This document shows positions 40,269 through 48,598 of a stretch of 64,000 nt of DNA, in pieces (position 1 is the stretch's first letter; each line of letters starts with the position of its first letter). The stretch is from Rhodopseudomonas palustris (lineage in GTDB: Bacteria > Pseudomonadota > Alphaproteobacteria > Rhizobiales > Xanthobacteraceae). The notes under the pieces were generated by a model, which was not told the origin of the DNA, did no database searches, and saw only the letters and a list, made by a program, of their open reading frames with translations. Both the position numbers and the translations under genes were made by a program. Where the stretch lies: the NCBI GenBank assembly GCA_016215605.1, contig JACRJB010000007.1, positions 62,001-126,000 on the forward strand, in the 5' to 3' direction.

Positions 40269-40436
40269 CACCCTCCCCTGGAGGGGGAGGGTCGCTCGCG
40301 TCAGCGAGCGGGGTGGGGTGGCGAAGAGTTCATCTGCCGTGCCCGCGGCTCACCCCACCCCGGCGCGCATGCAGTCGGGCGAGCTGTTCCAGCTTTGCCG
40401 TCATGCGCGCCGACCCTCCCCCTCCAGGGGAGGGTG
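40269..40436. repeat. Mosaic palindromic repeat, family E
   Basis: The ends are a perfect 26-bp inverted repeat (CACCCTCCCCTGGAGGGGGA... at 40269-40294 and its complement at 40411-40436). Inside, GGGGTGGGGTG (from 40310) and CACCCCACCCC (from 40352) form a second inverted pair. It lies 54 nt after the restriction gene frame. Confidence 0.88.
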
Positions 40437-40860
40437 ACGAGAGCTGGCGATCTCCATCGGAGTGTTGGTGCGAAGCAGTCGCATTTACGCCGACCCGCCG
40501 ACTGTGGCGCGTCGGTCACCGTGCGTCAGGAATGCTGTCCCATTGACTGTGGCGATGGGGTCACGCCGGGCGCCGACCCGATCCAGACACCGCCGGCCGT
40601 CTCGGCGCTGTCGCCGCAATTCCGCCCCAAGCGGATTTCGCCACTGTCCGCGCCTGCCGCAGGTTTGTCACCGGTTTGCCGCAGGCGGCCGATCGAAATT
40701 TTGCAGCGATTTCAACGCCGGTCCTAGCGGGCGATGGAGCTGCCACAGGTTTGCCCCAAGCGCCGGCGCGCGGCGGTCAAGTTCTTGATCGGACAAACAA
40801 AATCGGCGCCATCGGCAGCGCGGGCAGGGTGTGCGCCGGCCCGGCGCGAGCGCCGCCTCG
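40437..40860. other. Intergenic region without a supportable gene
   Basis: About 420 nt. The phrase GACTGTGGCG occurs twice (near 40499 and 40544) and CAGGTTTGYC occurs twice (near 40660 and 40747), but I see no clean element. No coding frame has host-like protein character. Confidence 0.45.
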
Positions 40861-41640
40861 TCAGGTCCCGAACTGCTCGCTGAGGATCCGCTCCTCGAGG
40901 CTGTGGCCGGGGTCGAACAGCATCCGCATCGCGATGGTCTTGTCGGAGATCACCTCGACGCGGCGGACGTCGCGCGCCTCGTCGTGATCGGCCACCGCCG
41001 CGACCGGGCGCTTGTCGACTTCGAGCACTTCGATCACCACGAAGGCGTTGTCCGGCAAGAGCGCGCCGCGCCAGCGCCGCGGCCGGAACGCCGAGATCGG
41101 CGTCAGCGCAAGTAACTGCGCGTTGATCGGCAGGATCGGGCCCTGCGCCGACAGATTGTAGGCGGTCGAACCGGCCGGCGTCGCGACCAGGATGCCGTCG
41201 GCGACCAGCTCGCTCATCCGCTCGCGCTCGTCGATGATGATGCGCAAGCGCGCCGCCTGATGGCTCTGGCGGAACAGCGAGACCTCGTTGATGGCGTGAT
41301 GGATGTGGACTTCGCCGTAGATGTCGGTGGCGCGCATCAACAGCGGATGGATCACGGTTTCGCGCGCCGCCCGCAGCCGGCCGGGCAGATCGTGGGTCGA
41401 ATATTCGTTCATCAGGAAGCCGACCGTGCCGCGATGCATGCCGTAGATCGGCTTGCCGCTGCGCATGTGCTGGTGCAGCGTCTGCAGCATCAGGCCGTCG
41501 CCGCCGAGCGCGACCACGACGTCGGCCTCGGCGGCGTCGTGATTGCCGTACATCGACACGAGTTGCGCCTGCGCCGCTTGCGCTTCCGCGCTCTGGCTCG
41601 CGACGAAGGCGATGCGGTCTCGCCGCGGGGATGGGCTCAT
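40861..41640 (-). CDS. nadK: NAD kinase
   Basis: 259 residues. [16 protein letters not shown] holds the GGDG motif, [15 protein letters not shown] the NAD loop, [20 protein letters not shown] the conserved active-site segment, and [19 protein letters not shown] a typical C-terminal one. It phosphorylates NAD to NADP in the cytoplasm. It is of the usual alphaproteobacterial length. Confidence 0.97.
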   Translation of the reverse strand: MSPSPRRDRIAFVASQSAEAQAAQAQLVSMYGNHDAAEADVVVALGGDGLMLQTLHQHMRSGKPIYGMHRGTVGFLMNEYSTHDLPGRLRAARETVIHPLLMRATDIYGEVHIHHAINEVSLFRQSHQAARLRIIIDERERMSELVADGILVATPAGSTAYNLSAQGPILPINAQLLALTPISAFRPRRWRGALLPDNAFVVIEVLEVDKRPVAAVADHDEARDVRRVEVISDKTIAMRMLFDPGHSLEERILSEQFGT

Positions 41641-41769
41641 CGAGACGATGCTCTGCGCAAGCGTGAACGGCTCGAAACTCCGCGAGGAAAGCGGGTTTCG
41701 CCGCGCTCGTCTATACGACCTTTCCCGGCTTTGTCGAGCCGCCGCCTTGGTCGGGCCCGGCCCCGCGGA

Positions 41770-42300
41770 TCAGTATGATCCGCCGGCGCCGCTGCCGATC
41801 GCCTCGGCGAGCGATTTGTATTCCTCGCAGGCCGTGTTGCCGCACAAAGCGGCGATGCGGTCGAGATGATATTGCGCGCGCTCGCGATGGCCCTGTTCGA
41901 CCTGCCACAGGCCGTAATACTGCCAGGTGCGGACGTGGTTCGGATCGGTCTTCAGCGCGCGCTCGTAATAGGCCTGCGCGAGCTTGTAGTCGCCGAGCTT
42001 GCGATAGGAATAGCCGATCAGCGTCGCCACCGAGGCGTTGTCGTCGCGGCCGAGCGCCTTGAGCTGATCGATCCCGGCGGCGTAGTCGGCGCGGTCGTAG
42101 ATCGTCGCGTAGGCGGCGCGGTAGCCGTCCTGGAAGCGCTGCTCGGACTGGCGATCCTTCTTCTTGCCGGACTTGCTGTCCGACGACGGCGGCGGCGACG
42201 GAGTGGAATCCGGCGCGGCCTGCGCCGGCGTCAGCAGCGGCGGCGCGATCAGCGCGGCCGAGAGCAGGGCGAAGGCGAGCAGGCGCAGTGGTCTGGTCAT
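41770..42300 (-). CDS. Exported TPR-repeat protein
   Basis: 176 residues from the ATG at 42300, with GGGAGGA 6 nt upstream. Signal peptide ends after TPAQAA. A Ser/Pro/Lys linker is followed by about three TPR units (DYAAGIDQLKALGRDDNASV; LIGYSYRKLGDYKLAQAYYE; RTWQYYGLWQVEQGHRERAQ) and a CGNTACEEY end with two Cys that may form a disulfide. Probably a periplasmic scaffold. Confidence 0.88.
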   Translation of the reverse strand: MTRPLRLLAFALLSAALIAPPLLTPAQAAPDSTPSPPPSSDSKSGKKKDRQSEQRFQDGYRAAYATIYDRADYAAGIDQLKALGRDDNASVATLIGYSYRKLGDYKLAQAYYERALKTDPNHVRTWQYYGLWQVEQGHRERAQYHLDRIAALCGNTACEEYKSLAEAIGSGAGGSY

Positions 42301-42568
42301 TGGCAGTCCTCCCATGGTCGATCCGATCGGGCACCGTCGTCATTGGTGCCAACACCGCGCGGCGAAGTTCATTCCCGACCCGCGAGCGCGAAGCTGACAC
42401 GCGGTTCATACGGATGAACCGGAGCTGCAGTTTCACGTCAGCAAGCGTTCAAGCGGCGCGCGCTAGCGTCGCAGCATGATCGCAGGCCCGGCCGGCAGGC
42501 CTCGCGGTCCAGCTTCCACCAGGCCGGCTGCGATTTGCAACAGACTTCATCCCCGTCAGGAGACTCTC

Positions 42569-42913
42569 ATGATCAAGACCCTGTCAGCCGCTCTGCTCGC
42601 CGTGTCGATGCTCGCCGCTCCGGCCCTTGCCGCCGGCGCCGAGCCGATGTCCGCCGCGCCCGCCGTCGCGGCGCCGGCCGCCAAGGCCCCCACCGCCGCG
42701 GCGCACGGCCAGCGCGCCGTCGCCAAGCCCGCGGCGAAGCACCACGCCCGGCACCATGCCAAGCACGCGGTGCGCCATCACGCCGCGCATCACGCGACCA
42801 AGCGTCACCTCGCGCGGCACGGCGCCGTGAAGCAGCATCTGTCCAAGCAGCACTTGTCCAAGCAGCACTTGTCCAAGGCTTCGGTCCGCCACGCAGCCCC
42901 CAAGCGCGGTTGA
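42569..42913 (+). CDS. Secreted His/Ala/Lys-rich protein
   Basis: 114 residues, CAGGAGA before the ATG. Signal peptide (MIKTLSAALLAVSMLAAPALAAG), then an Ala/Pro stretch and a His-rich core (KHHARHHAKHAVRHHAAHH). Near the end are three tandem KQHLS(K) repeats encoded by a 15-bp unit (42832-42876) with nearly identical DNA. The composition suggests metal binding or acid-stress protection in the periplasm; no family is recognised. Confidence 0.75.
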   Translation: MIKTLSAALLAVSMLAAPALAAGAEPMSAAPAVAAPAAKAPTAAAHGQRAVAKPAAKHHARHHAKHAVRHHAAHHATKRHLARHGAVKQHLSKQHLSKQHLSKASVRHAAPKRG

Positions 42914-43047
42914 GGATCGCCGCCGCGGCCGCGCCGGATGCGATCCCCGGCGCGGCCGCGCGTGGCTGCGTGCCCGCGCAACCTTTGATTTCGGCGGCGA
43001 TCGGGCTAAGGCTTGGGCCGTCGCCGTCCTGATTCACGAGCCCGCCC

Positions 43048-43446
43048 GTGACCGCCGTCCACCGCCGCCTTGCGATCGTGCTGCTCGCCGCCGGCGCGCT
43101 CGGCGGCTGCATCACCAGCGACGGCCCGGCCGGCGATGTCGGCGGCGACGCGGTGCAGCCGTTCCCGGCGAATTATCGCAGCGAGATCCCGCAGTTTTTG
43201 CGCAGCTACCTCAACAACCCGGTCGGGCTGCGCGATGCGGCGATGGCCGAGCCGGTGCAGCGCCCGGTCGCCGGCCATGTCCGCTTCGTGTCCTGCATCC
43301 GGTTCACGCCGCCGTCCGGCCGGCCGCAGGAGCTGGCGATCATCCACCTCAACGGCCGGCTCGACCGCGTCGCCGGCAACGCCCAGGAGCTCTGCGCCGG
43401 CGTCGTGTACGCGCCGTATCCGGAGCTGGAAAAATTGTCGCGATAG
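43048..43446 (+). CDS. Small putative lipoprotein
   Basis: 132 residues from the GTG at 43048. The N-terminus RRLAIVLLAAGALGGCITSD has a good lipobox (LGGC). The mature part (FPANYRSEIPQFLRSYLNNPVGLRDAAMAEP, then VSCIRFTPPSGRPQELAIIHLNGRLDRV) is a small domain known from many Nitrobacteraceae but of unknown role. Two Cys may form a disulfide. Confidence 0.8.
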   Translation: MTAVHRRLAIVLLAAGALGGCITSDGPAGDVGGDAVQPFPANYRSEIPQFLRSYLNNPVGLRDAAMAEPVQRPVAGHVRFVSCIRFTPPSGRPQELAIIHLNGRLDRVAGNAQELCAGVVYAPYPELEKLSR

Positions 43447-43621
43447 GCCCGACCAAATCGCAATCCATCGCGACTAATCTCACGAGCATCGACCCGCGAG
43501 TTCCCGATTGTTGCGCCGCTGTCACAGTCGCGCTCGATCCTCGCTGCGGCTTCGCCGCCGGGCAACCAAACTCGTGCCACGTTGTTTTGAGCACATCGGA
43601 CGACATCGAACGAGGGACACG

Positions 43622-44332
43622 ATGAAGAAGTATCTGCTCAGTGCGGTTGCGGTCTGTGCGCTCGGCGCGCCGGCCTTCGCCGCCGATCTCGGCCCGCGGA
43701 CCTACACCAAGGCGCCGGCCTACACCGCGCCGGAGGTGGTCTACAACTGGACCGGTTTCTACATCGGCGGCAACGTCGGCGGCGCCTTCGCCGGCAGCAA
43801 CAACATCCAGAGCGATGCCGGCCGGTTCATGGGCGGCGTGCAGGGCGGCTTCGACTATCAGTTCGCGCCGAACTGGGTGGTCGGCCTCGAAGCGCAATAC
43901 AGCTGGATGGCCTCGAACAACACCGGCGTGATCTTCCCGGGCGGCAGCACCGCCACCGAGAACACCCGCGGCCTCGGCTCGGTCACCGGGCGGCTCGGTT
44001 ACAGCTGGGGTCCGGCGCTGCTCTACGCCAAGGGCGGTTACGCGTTCCGCGACTCCACGCTCGGCGTCAACACCGCGGGCGGCATCCAGTCGGCCTACAC
44101 CACGTCGGGCAGCCGCAACGACGGCTACACCGTCGGCGCCGGCCTCGAATACATGTTCGCGCCGAGCTGGTCGGCCAAGGTCGAGTATCAGTACTACAAG
44201 TTCGACAACACCACCTTCACCGGCGGCCCCGCCGACGTGGTCGGCAACTCGTTCCGCAACGACGACCACACCGTCAAGGCCGGCATCAACTATCGCTTCG
44301 GCTGGGGCGGCCCGGCGGTCGCCAAATACTGA
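43622..44332 (+). CDS. Outer-membrane beta-barrel protein (Omp31/RopB-like porin family)
   Basis: 236 residues. Signal peptide MKKYLLSAVAVCALGAPAFA; then VVYNWTGFYIGGNVGGAF and GGVQGGFDYQFAPNWVVGLE, the start of the eight-stranded barrel found in Omp25/31-type proteins of Rhizobiales, and a final strand ending GINYRFGWGG. These are abundant, structural outer-membrane proteins. A strong rho-independent terminator follows. Confidence 0.92.
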   Translation: MKKYLLSAVAVCALGAPAFAADLGPRTYTKAPAYTAPEVVYNWTGFYIGGNVGGAFAGSNNIQSDAGRFMGGVQGGFDYQFAPNWVVGLEAQYSWMASNNTGVIFPGGSTATENTRGLGSVTGRLGYSWGPALLYAKGGYAFRDSTLGVNTAGGIQSAYTTSGSRNDGYTVGAGLEYMFAPSWSAKVEYQYYKFDNTTFTGGPADVVGNSFRNDDHTVKAGINYRFGWGGPAVAKY

Positions 44333-44369
44333 GCGCGCCGCCGGCGTTCCGATCGAAATCCTAGGACGA

Positions 44370-44392
44370 AAGGCCGGCCTCGCGCCGGCCTT
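44370..44392 (+). terminator. Rho-independent terminator of the outer-membrane protein gene
   Basis: AAGGCCGGC-CTCGC-GCCGGCCTT followed by TTT: a 9-bp GC-rich stem, 5-nt loop and U-tract, 38 nt after the stop codon. Confidence 0.92.
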
Positions 44393-44504
44393 TTTGCTGG
44401 CCGGAAAGCCGCTCCCGGACCGGGAATCGAAGGTTAACGAGTGTTAAATCCCGCGAAAAATATCGCCCGGGACTCCGCAGCCAGAATCGCCCGATGGTCC
44501 GGTC

Positions 44505-44612
44505 ATGACGACGATCTCCAAAACCCGCATCGACGGGATGCCGATCGGCCTGACGCTGACGCTGGCCCTTGCCTGCGCGGTCAACCTCGCAGTGCTGGCC
44601 CGCTGGCTGTAG
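44505..44612 (+). CDS. Tiny single-helix membrane protein
   Basis: 35 residues: MTTISKTRIDGMPIGLTLTL then ALACAVNLAVLARWL. One clear transmembrane helix with an Arg/Trp end. No obvious ribosome binding site. Called because the composition and length resemble the neighbouring tiny membrane proteins at 44702 and 44828. Confidence 0.45.
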   Translation: MTTISKTRIDGMPIGLTLTLALACAVNLAVLARWL

Positions 44613-44701
44613 CCGGCGCGCGCACGGCCCGAGGATTGACCGGCATCAAGGCCGGCCCGGTGGGGCGGGCGAATAATGCCGCCTTCGCCATGGAGGGGCC
44701 G

Positions 44702-44815
44702 ATGCCTCAGATCGATGTTCTGGTGATTGTCGCCGCCGCGCTGTCGACCGTGGTGATCTGGCTCGGTGTCGTGGTGCAGGGCCGGATCGCCGCCGCGCTG
44801 GCGTCGCGGCACTAG
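44702..44815 (+). CDS. Tiny single-helix membrane protein
   Basis: 37 residues: MPQIDVLVIVAAALSTVVIW, then LGVVVQGRIAAALASRH. GGAGGGG lies 6 nt before the ATG. One transmembrane helix with a short basic tail. Confidence 0.55.
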   Translation: MPQIDVLVIVAAALSTVVIWLGVVVQGRIAAALASRH

Positions 44816-44827
44816 CGGCCGACCAGC

Positions 44828-44947
44828 CTAGCCGAACAGCCACCAGCCCAGCACGCCGAGCAGGGGAACGGCGCCGACTGCGATCAACAGCAGCGGCGCG
44901 GGCTCGTTGCCCTTGCGGCTCGGGTCGTCGAATTTATCATCGTTCAT
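44828..44947 (-). CDS. Tiny single-helix membrane protein
   Basis: 39 residues: a charged N-terminus (MNDDKFDDPSRKGNEPAP) and a hydrophobic helix (LLLIAVGAVPLLGVLGWWLFG) at the extreme C-terminus, like a tail anchor. It is convergent with the ORF at 44702. The ribosome binding site is weak. Confidence 0.55.
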   Translation of the reverse strand: MNDDKFDDPSRKGNEPAPLLLIAVGAVPLLGVLGWWLFG

Positions 44948-45098
44948 GGCGCGACAAAGCCTGGGCGGCCGATCCGTTCCGGGCGCTGTGCGAGACGACC
45001 TGCGCGCCGTGTTGCCCGCCGAAACCGGCGGCAAAATCGGGCCGCGGCCTTGTCCCGACCGGCCCGCGCTGCTAGCTGTCTCGCGCCCCCGTGGCGAT

Positions 45099-45173
45099 GC
45101 CGGCGTAGCACAGCGGTAGTGCAGCGGTTTTGTAAACCGAAGGTCGGGAGTTCGATCCTCTCCGCCGGCACCA
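45099..45173 (+). tRNA. tRNA-Thr (anticodon TGT)
   Basis: The acceptor GCCGGCG (45099) pairs with CGCCGGC, followed by A and an encoded CCA. The T-arm GGGAGTTCGATCCTC and the anticodon loop TTTGTAA with TGT at 45131-45133 are intact; the first anticodon-stem pair is a G-A mismatch. Reads ACA/ACG threonine codons. Confidence 0.95.
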
Positions 45174-45334
45174 GTCCCCACCGATCTCCCGGTCTCTGTC
45201 GGCCCCGTCGCCTTTAACGATTCGCTCGGCACGACACGCGATGGAACGCGGATTCCGCGACGCGCGTTAGGCTTACCGGCGGTTCGCCGCCGCGCCTTAA
45301 CCCATCCGCCAAGCTTTTCAACTACCGTCGGGTC

Positions 45335-45829
45335 ATGTCCATGAAACGCCCCACGCTGCGCGCCGCGCAGGCGCTGCTGCTGCTCACCGTGACTGCCGCG
45401 CCGGCGCTCGCCGACAGCGGCGGCTTCGCCATCGTCATTCCGGGCCGGCCGGGCGTCCCGATCATCATCAACGGCCGCGACGTCTCCTACACGGTGGTGG
45501 AGGGCGACTGGGGGCTGGAGCGCGGCGTGCACCGGCAGCCGACGTTCTATGGCAGCCGCCCGGTCCGCCTGCCGGAAGTCGGGCACTATTATCCGGGCTC
45601 GAACCGCCTGCCGGGCTATGGCCGGCTGGAGGTCGAGCCGCCGGCCAACCGCAAGCTGCCGAAGCCGGCCGAGAGCTTCCATCAGTCGTGGGAGGTGGAG
45701 TCGCGTCCGCCGCAGCCCGCGCCGCCGCCGGTGCCGATGGATCCGCCGCAGGTGATCATCGCGCCGCCGCTGGACGAAGGCGGAGGCCGGCTGCCCATTG
45801 AGCCCAACTACCGCAGACCGCGAGGCTAG
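45335..45829 (+). CDS. Exported proline-rich protein, unrecognised
   Basis: 164 residues; a start two codons downstream is also possible. Signal peptide ends after TAAPALA. The mature part has GFAIVIPGRPGVPIIINGRD and YGSRPVRLPEVGHYYPGSN, then a long Pro-rich tail (RPPQPAPPPVPMDPPQ). No family is recognised. The next gene, 71 nt on, is also a small exported protein. Confidence 0.75.
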   Translation: MSMKRPTLRAAQALLLLTVTAAPALADSGGFAIVIPGRPGVPIIINGRDVSYTVVEGDWGLERGVHRQPTFYGSRPVRLPEVGHYYPGSNRLPGYGRLEVEPPANRKLPKPAESFHQSWEVESRPPQPAPPPVPMDPPQVIIAPPLDEGGGRLPIEPNYRRPRG

Positions 45830-45900
45830 CTCCGCTGCCCTCCGAGCTGCGTCGTCACGTCGAGACCAACCAAGAAAAGAGCACCCAACAGGAGAGTTAC

Positions 45901-46446
45901 ATGCGTCGAATGATCTCGGGATTGGCGGCGGCGATCGCCGTGGTGACCGTCAGCGCTGCGCCGGCATCGGCTTGCGGCGGCGGCCTGTTCGCGGGCGCCT
46001 GCGCGCCTTGCGGCGCGGTCAGCGCCTGCGGTTCGGCGGTGGTGCCCTACGACTACGGCTACAGCGCCGGTTACGGCGCCGCGGCGTTCGAGCGGCTGCC
46101 GGACCCGACCCGCTATTACTACGTCAACCAGGGTCCGACCTACACCGGTCCGGGCAATTTCGCGCCGGCGCCGTATTACGACGATCGCACCATTTCGGTG
46201 TGGCGCACCGGCTCGGCCTATTCCGGCGGTGTCTATGCCGATGCGATGACGCATCGTTACGTCGGCGCGCCGGCGATGGGCCCGGTGGTCTACAGCTACG
46301 GCCACCGCCACCGCCACGTCCGGCACCATCATCGCTACGGCATGCCGCATGGCGCCTTCCACCGCGGCCATTACGGCGCGCCGCGCTACGCCTACGGCCC
46401 GCGCACGCATTATCGCCATCACGCGCCGCTGCGCCGCTATTACTGA
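45901..46446 (+). CDS. Exported Gly/Tyr/His-rich protein, unrecognised
   Basis: 181 residues, AGGAGAG before the ATG. Signal peptide ends after APASA. Then a Cys/Gly-rich stretch with four Cys (CGGGLFAGACAPCGAVSACG), a Tyr-rich middle and a His/Arg/Tyr-rich end (YGHRHRHVRHHHRYG). Likely a surface or periplasmic structural or metal-binding protein. Confidence 0.75.
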   Translation: MRRMISGLAAAIAVVTVSAAPASACGGGLFAGACAPCGAVSACGSAVVPYDYGYSAGYGAAAFERLPDPTRYYYVNQGPTYTGPGNFAPAPYYDDRTISVWRTGSAYSGGVYADAMTHRYVGAPAMGPVVYSYGHRHRHVRHHHRYGMPHGAFHRGHYGAPRYAYGPRTHYRHHAPLRRYY

Positions 46447-46508
46447 TCGCCGGGACGACACCACAGCGCGCCCGTCCGCAGCGATGCGGGCGGGCGTCGG
46501 CGTGTCTG

Positions 46509-47327
46509 TCAGCCCATCAGGCCCAAGCGACTGGCGCCGATATACAGCGCCAGCGCGGCGGCGTTGGAGACGTTGAGGCTCTTGATCGCGCCCGGCATGT
46601 CGAGCCGCGCCACGACGTTGCAGGTCTCGCGCGTCAGCTGCCGCAGGCCCTTGCCCTCGGCGCCGAGCACCAGCGCCAGCGGCTGCCGCAGTTCGACCGC
46701 GGCGAGGTCGGCGCTGCCTTCACTGTCGAGCCCGACGGTGAGGTAGCCGCGGTCGTTGAGCTCGGTCAGGGCGCGGGAGAGGTTGGTGACCAGCACGAGC
46801 GGCACCAGTTCCAGCGCGCCCGAGGCCGATTTCGCCAGCACGCCGGTCGCCTCCGGGCTGTGCCGCGCGGTGGTGACGATCGCCTTCACGGCGAACGCCG
46901 CGGCCGAGCGCAGGATCGCGCCGACATTGTGCGGGTCGGTGATCTGGTCGAGCACCAGCACGATGCCGTCCTGGGGCAGGGTGTCGATCCGCGGCGATTC
47001 CAGCGGATCGGCTTCCGCCAGCATGCCCTGATGCACCGCGTCCGGCCCAAGCCGGCGGTCGATGTCGCCGGGCCGCACGATTTCCGGTGTGACCTTGGTG
47101 TCGATGTGCTCGTCGGCGAGTTTTCGCGCGGCGTTCTCGGTCAGCAGCAGTTTGCGGATGCGCCGCTCGGGATTGGCCAGCGCGGCGGTGACGGTGTGCC
47201 AGCCGTACAGAATCGCTGGCCCGTCGGGATCGCGCTCGCGCGCACCGGGACGGCCGAATCCCTGCGGTCGGCCCCGATCTCGGTCGTCGCGGCGCTGAAA
47301 CCGCGGATTTCGCTCTTTCGGACTCAT
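46509..47327 (-). CDS. rlmB: SpoU-family RNA 2'-O-methyltransferase (RlmB-like)
   Basis: 272 residues from MSPKERNPRFQRRDDRDRG, a basic extension. A SpoU substrate-binding domain (AILYGWHTVTAALANPERRI) precedes the trefoil-knot catalytic domain with motif 1 DPHNVGAILRSAAAF, motif 2 LVLGAEGKGLR and motif 3 SLNVSNAAALALY. It is of RlmB type, which methylates G2251 of 23S rRNA, but TrmH-like activity cannot be excluded by eye. Confidence 0.9.
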   Translation of the reverse strand: MSPKERNPRFQRRDDRDRGRPQGFGRPGARERDPDGPAILYGWHTVTAALANPERRIRKLLLTENAARKLADEHIDTKVTPEIVRPGDIDRRLGPDAVHQGMLAEADPLESPRIDTLPQDGIVLVLDQITDPHNVGAILRSAAAFAVKAIVTTARHSPEATGVLAKSASGALELVPLVLVTNLSRALTELNDRGYLTVGLDSEGSADLAAVELRQPLALVLGAEGKGLRQLTRETCNVVARLDMPGAIKSLNVSNAAALALYIGASRLGLMG

Positions 47328-47526
47328 CGCGCGCTTGTCCCACGCGGCCGCCCCCAAGGCAATTTCGCCGTGCCGCCGAATGGCCCAAGAAATTGTCATG
47401 TGATTGGTTGACTTGAGGGGGCCGCATCGCCCATAACCGCGCCGCGTTGCAGGCCCGCCCGCGGGCTCGCTGCGGCTGTCCGGTTCCGGTTTTGCCTGCC
47501 AAAGGCGTTCGGTCGGCAGCACGGGC

Positions 47527-47612
47527 GGGGGAGTGTCCCGAGTGGCAAAGGGAGCTGACTGTAAATCAGCCGCCTCATGGCTTCGCAGGTTCGAGTCCTG
47601 CCTCCCCCACCA
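47527..47612 (+). tRNA. tRNA-Tyr (anticodon GTA)
   Basis: GGGGGAG pairs with CTCCCCC; discriminator A and encoded CCA follow. Anticodon GTA at 47561-47563 in loop CTGTAAA, a long class II variable arm (about 47570-47584), and T-arm GCAGGTTCGAGTCCTGC. Reads tyrosine codons. Confidence 0.95.
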
Positions 47613-47875
47613 TCCCAAATAAGCTGCTGAATAATATGAATTATTGGCGCGGAAGCGCGGAACCGCGTCGAGTGCCCATGTCGCTCAAGCCCCTCCTGCA
47701 GCGGACCAAGGCAGAGCGGTTCGACTCCGCCCTTGGAAGCTGGGGATATCTCCCGGCTCAGAGCTCCGCCGACGACCATCCAGACAAGGTTGGGAACCGC
47801 AACGGCTGACCAGTGCAGGGACTGATATTTCGACGTGGTCGCGCCGAAAGTCCAAAGGTCGGATCGCGCCGAGGC
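47613..47875. other. Intergenic region after tRNA-Tyr
   Basis: 263 nt without a supportable gene. An A/T-rich patch follows the tRNA. GCGGTTCGACTCCGC (47709-47723) mimics a T-arm, but no acceptor or anticodon arm fits around it. tRNA 3' flanks are common integration sites; no direct repeat of the tRNA end is seen in the window. Confidence 0.5.
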
Positions 47876-48598
47876 TTACGATCCCTGCACCGCGTGCGCG
47901 AAGCCATTCAAGGTAGCGCGCGTCAGCTTGCGGCCGATTTCGGGGTCGTTGCCGCTGCGGTACCAGATCAGCATATTGCCGTCGTGCACCGCCTGCAGAT
48001 ACAGGACGATGTCCTTGGTATTCTGCTGCGTGGTGAAGTCACCGGTCGCCTTGCCGGAATCGATGATCGCCTCGAGCGTGCCGCCGAGCTTGTTGTAGAT
48101 CCGCGACATCTGCGATCGGATCTTGGACTTCGCGCGCGAAAACTCGACCGACATGAGAATCATCACGGCGAGGTCTTCGGGATGCATCGCCGCCCATTGG
48201 GTCTGATGCTTCACGAACGATGCGAGGCGTTCGGGCGGCGAGCCACCCTTGTGGTGAACGTGCTCGATGGTGGCGTCGATCGAACGTGTCTCGATGATCT
48301 CGAGCACCTTCAACAGCAAGCGCTCCTTGCTCTTGAAGTGATAGTAGACGGCCCCCTTGGTGAAGCCGGCGACGTTGGCAACTTCCTCCAGCGAACTGTT
48401 CCAGTACCCCTTGGTCGCGAACAGGTGGACGGCGGCATCGAGAATCCGCCCGAGGCTCAGGTCGCGCTTGGACGGGGCGACGGACGCCGGCGCTGGCGCT
48501 TTGCCTGCTGCGGCCGTCTTTCGGGGCCGCGATGCTGCGGCCCCGGTATTCGTGAGCCCGCGCGGCTTGGCCGGGCCTTTCTTGTCAGCAACTGGCAT
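47876..48598 (-). CDS. TetR/AcrR-family regulator of the catabolic locus
   Basis: 240 residues from the ATG at 48598 (AAGGAA 5 nt upstream). An Ala/Pro/Lys-rich leader of about 45 residues precedes the HTH (RILDAAVHLFATKGYWNSSL; EEVANVAGFTKGAVYYHFKS), the FadR/PaaR-like form that senses acyl-CoAs. The start overlaps the end of the acyl-CoA dehydrogenase gene by 14 nt, so it is the last gene of the leftward operon. It likely binds the inverted repeat at 51019 and represses both operons. Confidence 0.92.
   Translation of the reverse strand: MPVADKKGPAKPRGLTNTGAAASRPRKTAAAGKAPAPASVAPSKRDLSLGRILDAAVHLFATKGYWNSSLEEVANVAGFTKGAVYYHFKSKERLLLKVLEIIETRSIDATIEHVHHKGGSPPERLASFVKHQTQWAAMHPEDLAVMILMSVEFSRAKSKIRSQMSRIYNKLGGTLEAIIDSGKATGDFTTQQNTKDIVLYLQAVHDGNMLIWYRSGNDPEIGRKLTRATLNGFAHAVQGS

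Noticed and set aside
40437-40860. Possible small gene in the gap before NAD kinase
   Set aside because: Open frames there are short, Pro/Arg-rich and without ribosome binding sites.
47709-47723. T-arm-like GCGGTTCGACTCCGC after tRNA-Tyr, as a second tRNA
   Set aside because: No matching acceptor, D-arm or anticodon arm can be folded around it.
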